Of a stretch of DNA of 64,000 bases, positions 8,023 to 17,942 are shown piece after piece (positions within the stretch are counted from its first letter, which is position 1; every line of letters starts with the position of its first letter). The notes under the pieces are model-generated. The model was not told where the DNA came from, did no database searches, and saw only the letters and a program-made list of their open reading frames with translations. The DNA is from Pseudomonas sp. sp1636 (GTDB lineage: Bacteria; Pseudomonadota; Gammaproteobacteria; Pseudomonadales; Pseudomonadaceae), in NCBI RefSeq assembly GCF_030376615.1, contig NZ_JARRAB010000005.1, forward strand, positions 224,703 to 288,702, written 5' to 3'. A program made the translations under genes and the position numbers.

Positions 8023-9417
8023 ATGACCACTGCTGCCCTGATCGAAGAGCTGAAGACCCTGGTTGAGCCCGGCAAGGTGCTGACCGATGCCGACTCCCTC
8101 AATGCCTATGGCAAGGATTGGACCAAGCATTTCGCCCCGGCCCCCAGCGCCATCGCCTTTCCCAAGAGCATCGAGCAGGTGCAGGCGATCGTCCGTTGGG
8201 CCAACCGGCACAAGGTCGCCCTGGTGCCGTCGGGCGGGCGCACCGGGTTGTCGGCCGCTGCCGTCGCCGCCAACGGCGAGGTGGTGGTGGCCTTCGACTA
8301 CATGAACCAGATTCTCGGGTTCAACCCATTCGACCGCAGCGTGGTCTGTCAGCCGGGGGTGGTGACCAAGCAGTTGCAGCTGTTCGCCGAAGAGCAGGGG
8401 CTGTACTACCCGGTGGATTTCGCCTCCAGCGGCTCGAGCCAGCTGGGCGGCAATATCGGCACCAATGCCGGCGGGATCAAGGTGATCCGCTACGGCATGA
8501 CCCGCAACTGGGTGGCCGGCCTGAAGGTGGTCACCGGCACCGGCGAGCTGCTGGAGCTGAACAAGGATCTGATCAAGAACGCCACCGGCTACGACCTGCG
8601 CCAGCTGTTCATCGGCGCCGAAGGCACCCTGGGCTTCGTGGTCGAGGCCACCATGCGCCTCGATCGCGCGCCGCAGAACCTCACCGCGATGGTGCTCGGC
8701 GCCGCCGATTTCGATTCGATCATGCCGGTGCTGCACGCCTTCCAGAACAAGCTGGATCTGACCGCGTTCGAGTTCTTCTCCGACAAGGCCCTGGCCAAGG
8801 TCATGGGCCGCGGCGACGTGCCGGCGCCGTTCGAGACCGAGTGCCCGTTCTATGCGCTGCTGGAGTTCGAGGCGACCAGCGAGGCGGTGGCCGAGGCGGC
8901 CCTGGCCACCTTCGAGCATTGCGTCGAGCAGGGCTGGGTGCTGGATGGGGTGATGAGCCAGAGCGAGCAACAGCTGCAGAACCTGTGGAAGCTGCGCGAG
9001 TACATCTCCGAGACTATCAGCCACTGGACTCCGTACAAGAACGACATCTCGGTCACCGTATCGAAAGTGCCGGCCTTCCTCCACGATATCGACGCCATCG
9101 TCGCCGAGCACTACCCGGATTTCGAGATCGTCTGGTTCGGCCACATCGGCGACGGCAATCTGCACCTGAACATCCTCAAGCCGGAAAACCTGTCCAAGGA
9201 CGAATTCTTCGCCAAGTGCGCCACGGTCAACCAGTGGGTGTTCGAAACCGTGCAGAAGTACGACGGCTCGATCAGCGCCGAACATGGCGTGGGCATGACC
9301 AAGCGCGATTACCTGCATTACAGCCGCTCGGAAGCCGAGATCGCCTACATGCAGGCGATCAAGGCGGTGTTCGATCCGAACGGCATCATGAACCCCGGCA
9401 AGATATTCCCGCTTTGA
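8023..9417 (+). CDS. FAD-linked D-2-hydroxyglutarate dehydrogenase
   Basis: 464 aa. An N-terminal FAD_binding_4 domain (ALVPSGGRTGLSAAAVA, NIGTNAGGIKVIRYGMTRNW) is followed by the C-terminal FAD-oxidase domain with metal-binding strings HIGDGNLHLNI and AEHGVGMTKRDYL. In pseudomonads the gene opposite serA encodes an enzyme that oxidises D-2-hydroxyglutarate to 2-oxoglutarate. This pulls the SerA reaction forward, because SerA can make D-2HG while regenerating NAD. Start MTTAALIEEL (8023) is chosen by family length; ATGs at 7981 and 7999 are possible. A membrane acceptor such as ETF is inferred, not seen. Confidence 0.9.
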   Translation: MTTAALIEELKTLVEPGKVLTDADSLNAYGKDWTKHFAPAPSAIAFPKSIEQVQAIVRWANRHKVALVPSGGRTGLSAAAVAANGEVVVAFDYMNQILGFNPFDRSVVCQPGVVTKQLQLFAEEQGLYYPVDFASSGSSQLGGNIGTNAGGIKVIRYGMTRNWVAGLKVVTGTGELLELNKDLIKNATGYDLRQLFIGAEGTLGFVVEATMRLDRAPQNLTAMVLGAADFDSIMPVLHAFQNKLDLTAFEFFSDKALAKVMGRGDVPAPFETECPFYALLEFEATSEAVAEAALATFEHCVEQGWVLDGVMSQSEQQLQNLWKLREYISETISHWTPYKNDISVTVSKVPAFLHDIDAIVAEHYPDFEIVWFGHIGDGNLHLNILKPENLSKDEFFAKCATVNQWVFETVQKYDGSISAEHGVGMTKRDYLHYSRSEAEIAYMQAIKAVFDPNGIMNPGKIFPL

Positions 9418-9433
9418 CTGGCACCAATCATCT

Positions 9434-9503
9434 GTAGCCCGGATAAGCCTGGCGCAATCCGGGACGGCAGCTTCCCGGATTGCGCTGCGCTTATCCGGGC
9501 TAC
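9434..9503. repeat. Palindromic intergenic repeat, family A copy 1
   Basis: 70 bases. The outer arms GTAGCCCGGATAAGC and GCTTATCCGGGCTAC are perfect inverses (15 bp), and the inner arms GCGCAATCCGGG / CCCGGATTGCGC pair as well. A near-identical copy lies at 28221-28291. It follows the D2HGDH stop and may act as an RNA-stabilising or transcription-end structure. This is a REP-like element class common in pseudomonads. Confidence 0.9.
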
Positions 9504-9607
9504 GAGATCAGGCCGCGAGAGGCGGGCATGATCGTCCTACAAGGCACACTCTCACAAAGAGCCGCGCAGCGCATTCCCATGTACCGCATTCCCATAAGGA
9601 GTCGCCC

Positions 9608-10273
9608 ATGAGTTACCAGCACCAGTATGTCGACGGCACCCACATCCATTTCCCCATGGGCAAGGTGGTGTGCATCGGCCGCAACTATGCCGAACATGCC
9701 AAGGAACTGAACAACCCAGTGCCGAGCGAGCCGTTGCTGTTTATCAAGGCCGGCAGCTGCGTGGTGCCGCTGGACGAGGGTTTTGTCATCCCCGACGAGC
9801 GTGGTGCGGTGCATTACGAGGCGGAAATTGCCGTGCTGATCGGCAAGCCGTTGTCGCGCACGCCGAATGCCGAAGAGGTGCTGGACGCGATTTCCGGCTT
9901 CGCCCCGGCCCTCGACCTGACCCTGCGCGAGCTGCAGGCCGCGCTCAAGGAGAAGGGCTACCCCTGGGAAATCGCCAAGTCGTTCGACGGTGCCTGTGTG
10001 CTGGCGCCCTTCGTGCCGGGCGATGCGCTGGAAGACTTGAGCGATATCGGCATTCGCCTGAGCATCAACGGCGAAGTGCGCCAGGACGGCAACAGCCGTG
10101 ACATGCTCAACCCGATCCTGCCGATGATCCAGCACATCGCCGGCCACTTCAGCCTGCAACCGGGCGACGTGATTCTCACCGGTACGCCGGTGGGGGTCGG
10201 GCCGTTGCACAAGGGCGACGAGCTGACGCTTGAGTTGCTCGGCCATTCGCGCTTCGTCAGCCGCGTGCTGTAA
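9608..10273 (+). CDS. Fumarylacetoacetate hydrolase-family protein (acylpyruvase-like)
   Basis: 221 aa single-domain FAH fold. The metal-binding acidic residues are visible in HYEAEIAVLIG, and the family strings KVVCIGRNYAEHAKELNN, KSFDGACVLAPF and DVILTGTPVGVG are present. Close relatives hydrolyse acylpyruvates or decarboxylate oxaloacetate; the exact substrate cannot be read from sequence. AAGGAG precedes the ATG with good spacing. It lies downstream of the D2HGDH gene, separated by the family A repeat. Confidence 0.9.
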   Translation: MSYQHQYVDGTHIHFPMGKVVCIGRNYAEHAKELNNPVPSEPLLFIKAGSCVVPLDEGFVIPDERGAVHYEAEIAVLIGKPLSRTPNAEEVLDAISGFAPALDLTLRELQAALKEKGYPWEIAKSFDGACVLAPFVPGDALEDLSDIGIRLSINGEVRQDGNSRDMLNPILPMIQHIAGHFSLQPGDVILTGTPVGVGPLHKGDELTLELLGHSRFVSRVL

Positions 10274-10375
10274 CGGGCCATGCATTTGCGGGGCGCCTGG
10301 AGGCGTCCCTCGCGGTAATCGAACTTCAAGCCTGGTTGCTAGTCTGACGACCACCGCTTTCTTGAGTCGTGCCCG

Positions 10376-11287
10376 ATGCTTGCCCCGCTCTTTCGTTTTA
10401 TGCGTCCGCGCCGGATGCTGTTGCCGTTGCTGGTCGTTGCCACGGCGTTACTGGTCGACTTCCTGCGTCTGGATGAGCGCGCCTGGTTCTGGTTCAAGGA
10501 AGGCCAGCTGAGTGGCGTCGAACAGCAGGCGAGCATCTGGCTGCCGGGCTATCGGGTGGTCGTGCAGGGCAAGTCACTGGCCGGCCTGGAGCAGGACGAA
10601 ACCTCAGGGCTGACGTACAACCCGGCCAGCGACACCCTGTTCAGCGTGACCGGCAAGCACCCGCAGCTGGTCGAGTTGTCGCTGGCCGGCGATGTGCTGC
10701 GGCGTATCCCACTCATCGGTTTCGCCGATCCCGAGGGCGTCGAGGTTCTATCCGGCGGACGCCTGGCGATCATCGACGAACGTCGGCGCAGCCTGACGGT
10801 GTTCAGTGTCGACGACCATACGCGGCGCATCGATGCGGAGGATTATCCGGCGTTCGATCTGGGTTTTGCCGATGCCGGCAACAAGGGGTTCGAGGGGATT
10901 GCCTGGGACTCGCTCAATCAACGTGTGTTGCTCGGCAAGGAGCGCAGTCCGCTGGGGTTGTTCAGCCTGCCGTTTCCCGGCGAGGACGGGGCGGTCGGGG
11001 CGCTGCAGGCCTTGCCCTCGCAGCGCGCGTTCGTGCGTGATATTTCTTCTTTGAGTTTCGACGCGCGCACCGGCCACTCCCTGGTGCTTTCCGACGAGTC
11101 GCGGTTGCTGCTGGAGCTGGATGGCCAGGGCCAGCCGGTCAGTTTCATCAGCCTGGTCGGCGGTCTCAACGGGTTGCACCGGAGCATCGAGCAGGCCGAA
11201 GGCGTGACCATGGATGCGGCGGGCAATATCTACATCGTCGGCGAGCCCAATCTGCTCTACGTGTTCAAGAAAAAGGCCGGGAGCTGA
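10376..11287 (+). CDS. SdiA-regulated-family protein (membrane-anchored beta-propeller)
   Basis: 303 aa. One N-terminal membrane segment (RRMLLPLLVVATALLVDFL, about residues 13-31) anchors a periplasmic domain made of repeated beta-strand units (SGLTYNPASDTLFSVTGKHP, GFADPEGVEVLSGGRLAI, FEGIAWDSLNQRVLLGKE, QAEGVTMDAAGNIYIVGEPN). This pattern is characteristic of the SdiA-regulated family, likely a six-bladed propeller related to SMP-30/NHL proteins. The function is unknown. It converges on rpiA with a gap of only 15 bases. Confidence 0.8.
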   Translation: MLAPLFRFMRPRRMLLPLLVVATALLVDFLRLDERAWFWFKEGQLSGVEQQASIWLPGYRVVVQGKSLAGLEQDETSGLTYNPASDTLFSVTGKHPQLVELSLAGDVLRRIPLIGFADPEGVEVLSGGRLAIIDERRRSLTVFSVDDHTRRIDAEDYPAFDLGFADAGNKGFEGIAWDSLNQRVLLGKERSPLGLFSLPFPGEDGAVGALQALPSQRAFVRDISSLSFDARTGHSLVLSDESRLLLELDGQGQPVSFISLVGGLNGLHRSIEQAEGVTMDAAGNIYIVGEPNLLYVFKKKAGS

Positions 11288-11302
11288 CCCGGCCAGTCCG
11301 GT

Positions 11303-11977
11303 CTATTGGCGCGTCAAGCGCTTGACCCCCGCGGCGGTGCCGAGCAACAGCAGATCGGCCGGACGCGCGGCGAACAGGCCGTTGCAGACCACGCCGACGA
11401 TATTGTTGATCTGCGCTTCCAGCTCGGCCGGGTTGACGATCGACAGGTTGTGCACGTCGAGGATCTGGTTGCCGTTGTCGGTCAGCACGCCCTCGCGGTA
11501 CACCGGATCGCCGCCCAGCTTGACCAGTTCGCGGGCGACATGGCTGCGCGCCATCGGAATCACTTCCACCGGCAGCGGGAAGGCGCCGAGCACCGGCACC
11601 AGCTTGCTGGCATCGGCGATGCAGATGAAGGTCTTGGCCACGGCCGCGACAATTTTCTCGCGGGTCAGGGCGGCGCCGCCGCCCTTGATCAGGTTGAGGC
11701 GCTCGTCGCTTTCATCGGCGCCGTCGACATAGAACTCCAGGTCGCTGACCGCGTTCAGCTCGTAAACCGGGATGCCGTGGCCTCTGAGGCGCGTGGCGGT
11801 GGTTTCGGAGCTGGCCACCGCGCCGTCGAACTCGGCCTTGTGTTTGGCCAGGGCATCGATAAAACAGTTGGCCGTGGAGCCGGTGCCGACCCCGACGACG
11901 CTCTTGGCGTCGAGCTGGGGGAGGATGAAGTCGACGGCCGCTTGGGCGACTGCTTGCTTGAGTTGATCCTGGTTCAT
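11303..11977 (-). CDS. rpiA: Ribose-5-phosphate isomerase A
   Basis: 224 aa, normal RpiA size. It interconverts ribose 5-phosphate and ribulose 5-phosphate in the pentose phosphate pathway. The phosphate-binding loop [33 protein letters not shown] and the catalytic Glu/Lys region ALTREKIVA are all present. The start [12 protein letters not shown] fits the family; the Shine-Dalgarno is weak and the reading frame stays open far upstream, but that extension overlaps ilvA. Divergent from ilvA with about 165 bases between. Confidence 0.96.
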   Translation of the reverse strand: MNQDQLKQAVAQAAVDFILPQLDAKSVVGVGTGSTANCFIDALAKHKAEFDGAVASSETTATRLRGHGIPVYELNAVSDLEFYVDGADESDERLNLIKGGGAALTREKIVAAVAKTFICIADASKLVPVLGAFPLPVEVIPMARSHVARELVKLGGDPVYREGVLTDNGNQILDVHNLSIVNPAELEAQINNIVGVVCNGLFAARPADLLLLGTAAGVKRLTRQ

Positions 11978-12142
11978 CGCGGTATTTGCGCCTGGGTGGA
12001 ATCGGAAGGCGCGAATTATAGCGCGCAGCGCGGCAAAGCCTCGCCTGTTCGCGCCAGCAAAACCCCGGACCTCGTATGGTCGTTCGGCGCAAGCCTGGGG
12101 TAGACTCGCTGACTCCCTCGAAAAGCCGCCTGCGATAACGCC

Positions 12143-13657
12143 ATGCTCGAACAGTACGTCAAGATGATCCTCACCTCGCGCGTCTACGACGTCGCGGTGG
12201 AAACCCCGTTGCAAGCCGCCCACCAGCTGTCCGAGCGTCTGGGCAACCAGATTCTGCTCAAGCGCGAAGACCTGCAGCCGGTGTACTCGTTCAAGATTCG
12301 CGGCGCCTACAACAAGTTGGCCCAGCTCTCGGCCGAGGAGCGCGCGCGCGGGGTGGTCACCGCCTCGGCCGGCAACCATGCCCAGGGTCTGGCGCTGGCG
12401 GCCAAGGTGCTGGGGGTCAAGGCGACCATCGTGATGCCCAAGACCACCCCGGAGATCAAGGTGCATGGCGTGCGCTCGCGCGGCGGCAAGGTGGTGCTGC
12501 ATGGCGACAGCTTCCCCGAGGCGCTGGCCTATTCGCTGAAACTGGTGGAAGAGAAGGGCTACATCTATGTCCACCCCTATGACGACCCGCACACCATCGC
12601 CGGCCAGGGCACGGTGGCGATGGAGATCCTCCGCCAGCACCCCGGCCAGCTCGACGCCATCTTCGTTCCGGTCGGCGGTGGCGGGCTGATCGCCGGGATC
12701 GCCGCCTACGTCAAATACCTGCGTCCGCAGATCAGGATCATCGGCGTCGAGCCGGACGACTCCAACTGCCTGCAGGCCGCCATGGCCGCCGGCGAGCGCG
12801 TGGTGCTAAGCCAGGTCGGGCTGTTCGCCGACGGCGTGGCGGTGGCGCAGATCGGCCAGCACACCTTCGGTATCTGCCGCCACCATGTCGACGAGGTGAT
12901 CACCGTCAGCACCGACGAGATCTGCGCGGCGATCAAGGACATCTACGACGACACCCGCTCGATCACCGAGCCGGCCGGCGCCCTGAGCGTCGCCGGGATC
13001 AAGAAGTACGTCGAGCGCGAAGGCTGCAGCGGCCAGGTGCTGGTCGGCATCGACTCGGGCGCCAACGTCAACTTCGACCGCCTGCGCCATGTCGCCGAGC
13101 GTGCCGAGCTGGGCGAGAAGCGCGAGGCGATCATCGCCGTGACCATTCCCGAGCAGCCGGGCAGCTTCAAGGCCTTCTGCGAGGCGATCGGCAAACGCCA
13201 GATCACCGAGTTCAACTACCGCTACCACAGCGACAAGGACGCGCACATCTTCGTCGGCGTGCAGACCCACCCGGAAAACGACCCGCGCGCGGCGCTGGTG
13301 GAGAGCCTGCGCGGCCAGGGCTTCCCGGTGGTGGATCTGACCGATAACGAACTGGCCAAGCTGCACATCCGCCACATGGTCGGCGGCCATGCGGCGCGGG
13401 TGCGCGACGAGGTGGTGCTGCGTTTCGAATTCCCCGAGCGGCCGGGCGCCCTGTTCAACTTCCTGCAGAAACTCGGCGGGCGCTGGAACATCTCGATGTT
13501 CCACTACCGCAACCACGGCGCCGCCGATGGGCGGGTGGTCGCCGGCCTGCAGGTGCCGGAGGCCGAACGCCACCTGGTAGCCGCGGCGCTGGACGCGATC
13601 GGCTATCCGTACTGGGACGAAAGCGACAACCCGGCCTACACCCTCTTTCTTGGTTGA
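12143..13657 (+). CDS. ilvA: Threonine ammonia-lyase (threonine deaminase), biosynthetic
   Basis: 504 aa. It converts threonine to 2-oxobutyrate plus ammonia, the committed step to isoleucine. The PLP domain shows the lysine motif [27 protein letters not shown], the glycine loop [18 protein letters not shown] and the length of the allosteric form. Two C-terminal ACT-like regulatory domains follow ([20 protein letters not shown] and [19 protein letters not shown]), indicating isoleucine/valine control. The start is unambiguous. ilvD for the next shared steps lies 18 kb away. Confidence 0.97.
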   Translation: MLEQYVKMILTSRVYDVAVETPLQAAHQLSERLGNQILLKREDLQPVYSFKIRGAYNKLAQLSAEERARGVVTASAGNHAQGLALAAKVLGVKATIVMPKTTPEIKVHGVRSRGGKVVLHGDSFPEALAYSLKLVEEKGYIYVHPYDDPHTIAGQGTVAMEILRQHPGQLDAIFVPVGGGGLIAGIAAYVKYLRPQIRIIGVEPDDSNCLQAAMAAGERVVLSQVGLFADGVAVAQIGQHTFGICRHHVDEVITVSTDEICAAIKDIYDDTRSITEPAGALSVAGIKKYVEREGCSGQVLVGIDSGANVNFDRLRHVAERAELGEKREAIIAVTIPEQPGSFKAFCEAIGKRQITEFNYRYHSDKDAHIFVGVQTHPENDPRAALVESLRGQGFPVVDLTDNELAKLHIRHMVGGHAARVRDEVVLRFEFPERPGALFNFLQKLGGRWNISMFHYRNHGAADGRVVAGLQVPEAERHLVAAALDAIGYPYWDESDNPAYTLFLG

Positions 13658-13687
13658 GTCGGCAATCCGACAGGGAATAAAGACGTT

Positions 13688-14128
13688 ATGGAACACTACC
13701 TGCTACTGAGGATCGTCCACAGCCTGCCCGGTATCCTCCTGCTGCTCGGTGTGCTGGCCCATGCCCTGATGCTGTGGAAGGCCAGGCGCGGCGGCGATGC
13801 GGCCATCCTGCAACGCAAGCTGCGACGTACCCGCATGATCAGCCTGCCGTTGCTGGGCCTGCTGGCGCTGAGCTTGCCGGTCAGTGGCTGGGCACTGGTG
13901 GACATGGTCGGTTGGCCGCTGGGGCAGACTTGGTTGCTGCTCGGCAGCATCCTGTTCGCGCTGATGATGCTCTTCGGCCTGTTGCTCGCCGGGCGCCTGG
14001 CCGCCTGGCAGGCGCTGGGCGAGGCGCCGGCCACCAGCCGCCTGCTGGTTTTTACCGCCGCCTATGCCGGGCTGATCGTCCTGCTGTTGCTGGCGATCAT
14101 GGGCCTGATGGGCGCCAAACCGGCCTGA
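13688..14128 (+). CDS. DUF2269-family integral membrane protein
   Basis: 146 aa with four predicted membrane helices (HSLPGILLLLGVLAHAL, MISLPLLGLLALSLPVSG, WLLLGSILFALMMLFGLLLA, LLVFTAAYAGLIVLLLLAI). The layout, with an early conserved His and small cytoplasmic loops rich in Arg, resembles DUF2269/SirB-like inner-membrane proteins. AGGGAATAA precedes the ATG. It lies 30 bases after ilvA and may be co-transcribed. Role unknown. Confidence 0.75.
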   Translation: MEHYLLLRIVHSLPGILLLLGVLAHALMLWKARRGGDAAILQRKLRRTRMISLPLLGLLALSLPVSGWALVDMVGWPLGQTWLLLGSILFALMMLFGLLLAGRLAAWQALGEAPATSRLLVFTAAYAGLIVLLLLAIMGLMGAKPA

Positions 14129-14162
14129 CGGGGCAGGCGCTCATGGTTGATGCGCGCTGGAC

Positions 14163-14232
14163 GTAGGAGCGGCCCATGGCCGCGATGCTTCTTGCTGGTG
14201 TATGCCCTATCGCGGCCATGGGCCGCTCCTAC
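14163..14232. repeat. Palindromic intergenic repeat, family B copy 1
   Basis: 70 bases with 24-base perfect inverted arms beginning GTAGGAGCGGCCCATGG and ending CCATGGGCCGCTCCTAC, around a 22-base loop. It lies between the convergent DUF2269 and HAD genes and could serve as a bidirectional transcription stop. A diverged copy is at 61459-61555. Confidence 0.9.
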
Positions 14233-14328
14233 AATGTTGCAGGCCTTGCGCATAAACATAGAACCTAGAAGGACGTGCCGCCCTGAGGCGGGCCTGTGCT
14301 TGGGCAACCTACAAGGGGCAGGTGATTT

Positions 14329-14982
14329 CTAGCGCAGCGAGATCACCGGCCAGCCGCGCTTTTCGGCTTCGGCGCGCAGGTTCGGGTCGGGGTCGACGGC
14401 CACTGGCTGGCTGACTTGCTCCAGCAGGGCCAGGTCGTTCATCGAGTCGCTGTAGAAACAGCTGTCTTCCAGGCTGAAGCCGGTTTGCGCCAGCCAGCGG
14501 TTGAGGCGGGTGACCTTGCCTTGCTTGAAGCAGGGCACGTCGGTGGTGCGTCCGGTGTAGCGCCCGCCCGCCATCTCGCATTCGGTGGCCAGCAGGGTGT
14601 CGACGCCCAGGCGCGCGGCAATCGGCGCGGTGACGAAGCGATTGGTGGCGGTGATGATCAGCAACTTGTCGCCCGCGCCGCGGTGTTCGGCGAGCAGGGC
14701 TTCGCCCTTGCTCAGGATCATCGGTTCGACGCAATCGCGCATGAACTCGCGGTGCCACTGCTCGAGTTGCGCCATCTCGCTGCGGCCGAGGATTTCCAGG
14801 CTGAAATTCAGGTAGTCGGTAATGTCCAGGCGACCCGCCAGGTAGTCCTGATAGAAGGCGTCGTTGCGCGCTTTATAGGCGACGCCGTCGAGAATGCCGC
14901 GCTCACACAGGTAATCGCCCCAGGCGTGGTCGCTGTCGCCGCCGAGCAGGGTGTTGTCGAGATCGAATAAAGCCAGACGCAC
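14329..14982 (-). CDS. HAD-superfamily subfamily IB phosphatase
   Basis: 217 aa. Motif I is [12 protein letters not shown] (nucleophile and acid/base aspartates near residues 7 and 9), motif II is ITATNR, and motif IV/III contains [13 protein letters not shown]. This is the PSP-like HAD-IB family with a helical C1 cap, related to SerB and CicA; the substrate is not determined. The start is a GTG at 14982, fixed by AAAGG five to six bases upstream; no in-frame ATG lies closer. It is divergent from rppH, with a shared intergenic region of about 140 bases. Confidence 0.9.
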   Translation of the reverse strand: MRLALFDLDNTLLGGDSDHAWGDYLCERGILDGVAYKARNDAFYQDYLAGRLDITDYLNFSLEILGRSEMAQLEQWHREFMRDCVEPMILSKGEALLAEHRGAGDKLLIITATNRFVTAPIAARLGVDTLLATECEMAGGRYTGRTTDVPCFKQGKVTRLNRWLAQTGFSLEDSCFYSDSMNDLALLEQVSQPVAVDPDPNLRAEAEKRGWPVISLR

Positions 14983-15120
14983 AGGGCACCTTTCATCAAA
15001 ACCTAGAAGGGCAGTCAGAATAACGACTTTTAGACGGCCTGCCCATTCGGGTGCCCGCGTTGCTGCTGTCGCGACCTTTGTGGAACAATGCCGAAACATG
15101 CGTTTACGAGGTTGTGCGCC

Positions 15121-15600
15121 GTGATCGATCCTGATGGTTTTCGCCCCAATGTCGGCATCATTCTGACCAATGATGTCGGCCAGGTGCTCTGGGCGCGTCG
15201 GATAAACCAGGACGCCTGGCAGTTCCCGCAAGGCGGGATCAACGACTATGAGTCGCCGGAAGAGGCGCTGTATCGCGAATTGAACGAGGAAGTCGGCCTG
15301 GAGCAGCAGGATGTGAAAATTCTCGCCTGCACTCGGGGTTGGTTGAGGTATCGTCTGCCTCAGCGTCTGGTTCGCACCCACAGCCAACCCTTGTGTATCG
15401 GCCAGAAACAGAAGTGGTTCCTGTTGCGTCTGACCTCGGACGAACAGCGGGTGCGCATGGATCTGACCGGCAAGCCCGAGTTCGATGGTTGGCGTTGGGT
15501 CAGTTACTGGTACCCGCTGGGCCAGGTGGTCACATTCAAGCGCGAGGTCTATCGCCGCGCCCTCAAGGAACTCGCTCCGCGCCTGCTGGCGCGGGACTGA
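15121..15600 (+). CDS. rppH: RNA pyrophosphohydrolase
   Basis: 159 aa Nudix enzyme that converts 5'-triphosphate RNA ends to monophosphates and so triggers RNase E-dependent decay. The Nudix box is intact ([16 protein letters not shown] followed by LNEEVGL). The N-terminal [15 protein letters not shown] and WQFPQGG are RppH signatures. The start is GTG at 15121, with GAGG eight bases upstream. It is followed after 19 bases by ptsP, the standard proteobacterial pairing. Confidence 0.96.
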   Translation: MIDPDGFRPNVGIILTNDVGQVLWARRINQDAWQFPQGGINDYESPEEALYRELNEEVGLEQQDVKILACTRGWLRYRLPQRLVRTHSQPLCIGQKQKWFLLRLTSDEQRVRMDLTGKPEFDGWRWVSYWYPLGQVVTFKREVYRRALKELAPRLLARD

Positions 15601-15619
15601 TACGGACTAGAGCCGAACC

Positions 15620-17899
15620 ATGCTCAATACGCTGCGCAAGATCGTCCAGGAAGTGAATGCCGCCAAGGATCTCAAAGCGGCTTTGGGCATCATTGTGCTG
15701 CGGGTCAAGGAGGCCATGGGCAGCCAGGTCTGCTCGGTCTATCTGCTCGACCCGGAGAGCAATCGCTTCGTGCTGATGGCCACCGACGGCCTGAACAAAC
15801 GCTCCATCGGCAAGGTCAGCATGGCGCCCAACGAGGGCCTGGTCGGTCTGGTGGGCACCCGCGAGGAGCCGCTCAACCTGGAGAACGCCTCCGAACACCC
15901 GCGCTACCGCTACTTTGCCGAAACCGGCGAGGAGCGCTATGCCTCCTTCCTCGGTTCGCCGATCATCCACCACCGCAAGGTGATGGGCGTGCTGGTGATC
16001 CAGCAAAAGGAGCGGCGTCAGTTCGACGAGGGCGAAGAAGCCTTTCTGGTGACCATGAGCGCCCAGCTCGCCGGGGTGATTGCGCACGCCGAGGCCACCG
16101 GCTCGATCCGCGGCCTGGGCAAGCAGGGCAAGGGCATCCAGGAGGCCAAGTTTGTCGGCGTGCCGGGATCGCCCGGCGCGGCGGTGGGCACGGCCGTGGT
16201 GGTGCTGCCGGCGGCCGACCTGGAAGTGGTGCCGGACAAGAGCGTCGATGACATCGGCGCCGAGCTGCTGCTGTTCAACGCCGCCCTGGAAGGTGTGCGC
16301 ACCGACATGCGCGCGCTGTCGGCGAAGATGGCCAGCCTGTTGCGCCCGGAAGAGCGCGCGCTGTTCGACGTCTACCTGATGATGCTGGAAGACGCCGCCC
16401 TGGGTAACGAGGTGGTCAAGGTCATCAAGACCGGGCAGTGGGCCCAGGGCGCCTTGCGTCAGGTGATCAGCGAGCACGTCAATCGCTTCGAGCTGATGGA
16501 CGATGCCTACCTGCGCGAGCGTGCCTCCGACGTCAAGGATCTCGGCCGGCGTCTGCTCGCCTACCTGCAGCAGGCGCGGCAGCAGACCCTGGTGTATCCC
16601 GATAATTGCATCCTGGTCAGCGAGGAACTGTCGCCGGCCATGCTCGGCGAAGTGCCGGAGGGCAAGCTGGTCGGCCTGGTCTCGGTGCAGGGCTCGGGCA
16701 ACTCGCATGTGGCGATCTTCGCCCGCGCCATGGGCATCCCCACGGTGATGGGGGTGGTCGACCTGCCCTATTCGAAGATCGACGGCATCCAACTGATCGT
16801 CGATGGCTACCACGGCGAGGTGTTCACCAACCCCAGCGAGCTGCTGCGCAAGCAGTATGCCGAGGTGGTCGAGGAAGAGCGCCAGCTGACCCAGGGCCTC
16901 GACGCCTTGCGCGCCCTGCCGTGCGAGACGCTGGACGGTTACCGCATGCCGCTGTGGGTCAACACCGGCCTGCTGGCCGATGTCAAGCGCGCCCAGGAGC
17001 GCGGCGCCGAGGGTGTGGGTCTGTACCGCACCGAAGTGCCGTTCATGATCAAGGAGCGCTTTCCCAGCGAGAAGGAGCAACTGGCCATCTATCGTGAGCA
17101 GTTGCAGGCCTTCCACCCGTTACCGGTGACCATGCGCAGCCTGGACGTCGGTGGCGACAAGGCCCTGAGCTATTTCCCGATCAAGGAAGAAAACCCCTTC
17201 CTCGGCTGGCGCGGTATCCGCGTGACCCTCGACCACCCGGAAATCTTCCTGGTGCAGACCCGCGCCATGCTCAAGGCCAGCGAAGGCCTGGATAATCTGC
17301 GCATCCTGTTGCCGATGATTTCCGGGATTCAGGAGCTGGAAGAAGCGCTGCACCTGATTCACCGCGCCTGGGGCGAGGTGCGCGACGAGGGCGTCGACAT
17401 CCCGATGCCGCCGGTGGGGGTGATGATCGAAATCCCCGCCGCGGTCTATCAGGTGCGCGAGCTGGCGCGCCAGGTCGACTTCCTCTCGGTCGGCTCCAAC
17501 GATTTGACCCAGTACCTGCTGGCGGTGGACCGCAACAACCCGCGGGTCGCCGACCTCTACGACTTCCTCCATCCGGCCGTGCTGCAAGCGCTGTGCAAGG
17601 TAGTCGAAGGCGCGCATGCCGAAGGCAAGCCGGTGAGCATCTGTGGCGAGATGGCCGGCGATCCGGCGGCGGCGGTGCTGCTGATGGCGATGGGCTTCGA
17701 CAGCCTGTCGATGAACGCCACCAACTTGCCCAAGGTCAAGTGGCTGCTGCGTCAGGTCAGCCTGGGCAAGGCCAAGGAACTGCTGGGCCAGGTGATGACC
17801 ATCGACAACCCGCATATGGTCCATAGCACCCTGCAACTGGCCCTGCGCAACCTGGGTCTGGGCCGCATGATCAATCCGGCGTCGGCTATCCAGGCCTGA
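15620..17899 (+). CDS. ptsP: Phosphoenolpyruvate-protein phosphotransferase of the nitrogen PTS (EI-Ntr)
   Basis: 759 aa. An N-terminal GAF domain (about residues 10-155) is followed by the EI phosphotransfer domain with the active-site His363 in GSGNSHVAIFARAMG, then the PEP-utilising TIM barrel (GVGLYRTEVPFM, SLDVGGDKAL, SVGSNDLTQYLLAVDR). It autophosphorylates from PEP and feeds NPr and EIIA-Ntr. The GAF domain is thought to sense glutamine/2-oxoglutarate in this family. It overlaps no neighbour and is the second gene of rppH-ptsP. GC-rich inverted repeats without a T-run follow the stop (17901-17940). Confidence 0.96.
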   Translation: MLNTLRKIVQEVNAAKDLKAALGIIVLRVKEAMGSQVCSVYLLDPESNRFVLMATDGLNKRSIGKVSMAPNEGLVGLVGTREEPLNLENASEHPRYRYFAETGEERYASFLGSPIIHHRKVMGVLVIQQKERRQFDEGEEAFLVTMSAQLAGVIAHAEATGSIRGLGKQGKGIQEAKFVGVPGSPGAAVGTAVVVLPAADLEVVPDKSVDDIGAELLLFNAALEGVRTDMRALSAKMASLLRPEERALFDVYLMMLEDAALGNEVVKVIKTGQWAQGALRQVISEHVNRFELMDDAYLRERASDVKDLGRRLLAYLQQARQQTLVYPDNCILVSEELSPAMLGEVPEGKLVGLVSVQGSGNSHVAIFARAMGIPTVMGVVDLPYSKIDGIQLIVDGYHGEVFTNPSELLRKQYAEVVEEERQLTQGLDALRALPCETLDGYRMPLWVNTGLLADVKRAQERGAEGVGLYRTEVPFMIKERFPSEKEQLAIYREQLQAFHPLPVTMRSLDVGGDKALSYFPIKEENPFLGWRGIRVTLDHPEIFLVQTRAMLKASEGLDNLRILLPMISGIQELEEALHLIHRAWGEVRDEGVDIPMPPVGVMIEIPAAVYQVRELARQVDFLSVGSNDLTQYLLAVDRNNPRVADLYDFLHPAVLQALCKVVEGAHAEGKPVSICGEMAGDPAAAVLLMAMGFDSLSMNATNLPKVKWLLRQVSLGKAKELLGQVMTIDNPHMVHSTLQLALRNLGLGRMINPASAIQA

Positions 17900-17942
17900 T
17901 GCCCGCAGGGGCGGGCGGCTGGGCTGCGCGCCTCAGCCCCGC

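Noticed and set aside
17901..17940. Terminator between ptsP and the NRDE gene
   Set aside because: GCCCGC/GCGGGC and GGGCTG/CAGCCC stems exist but are short and lack a T-run on both strands, so not listed as a feature.
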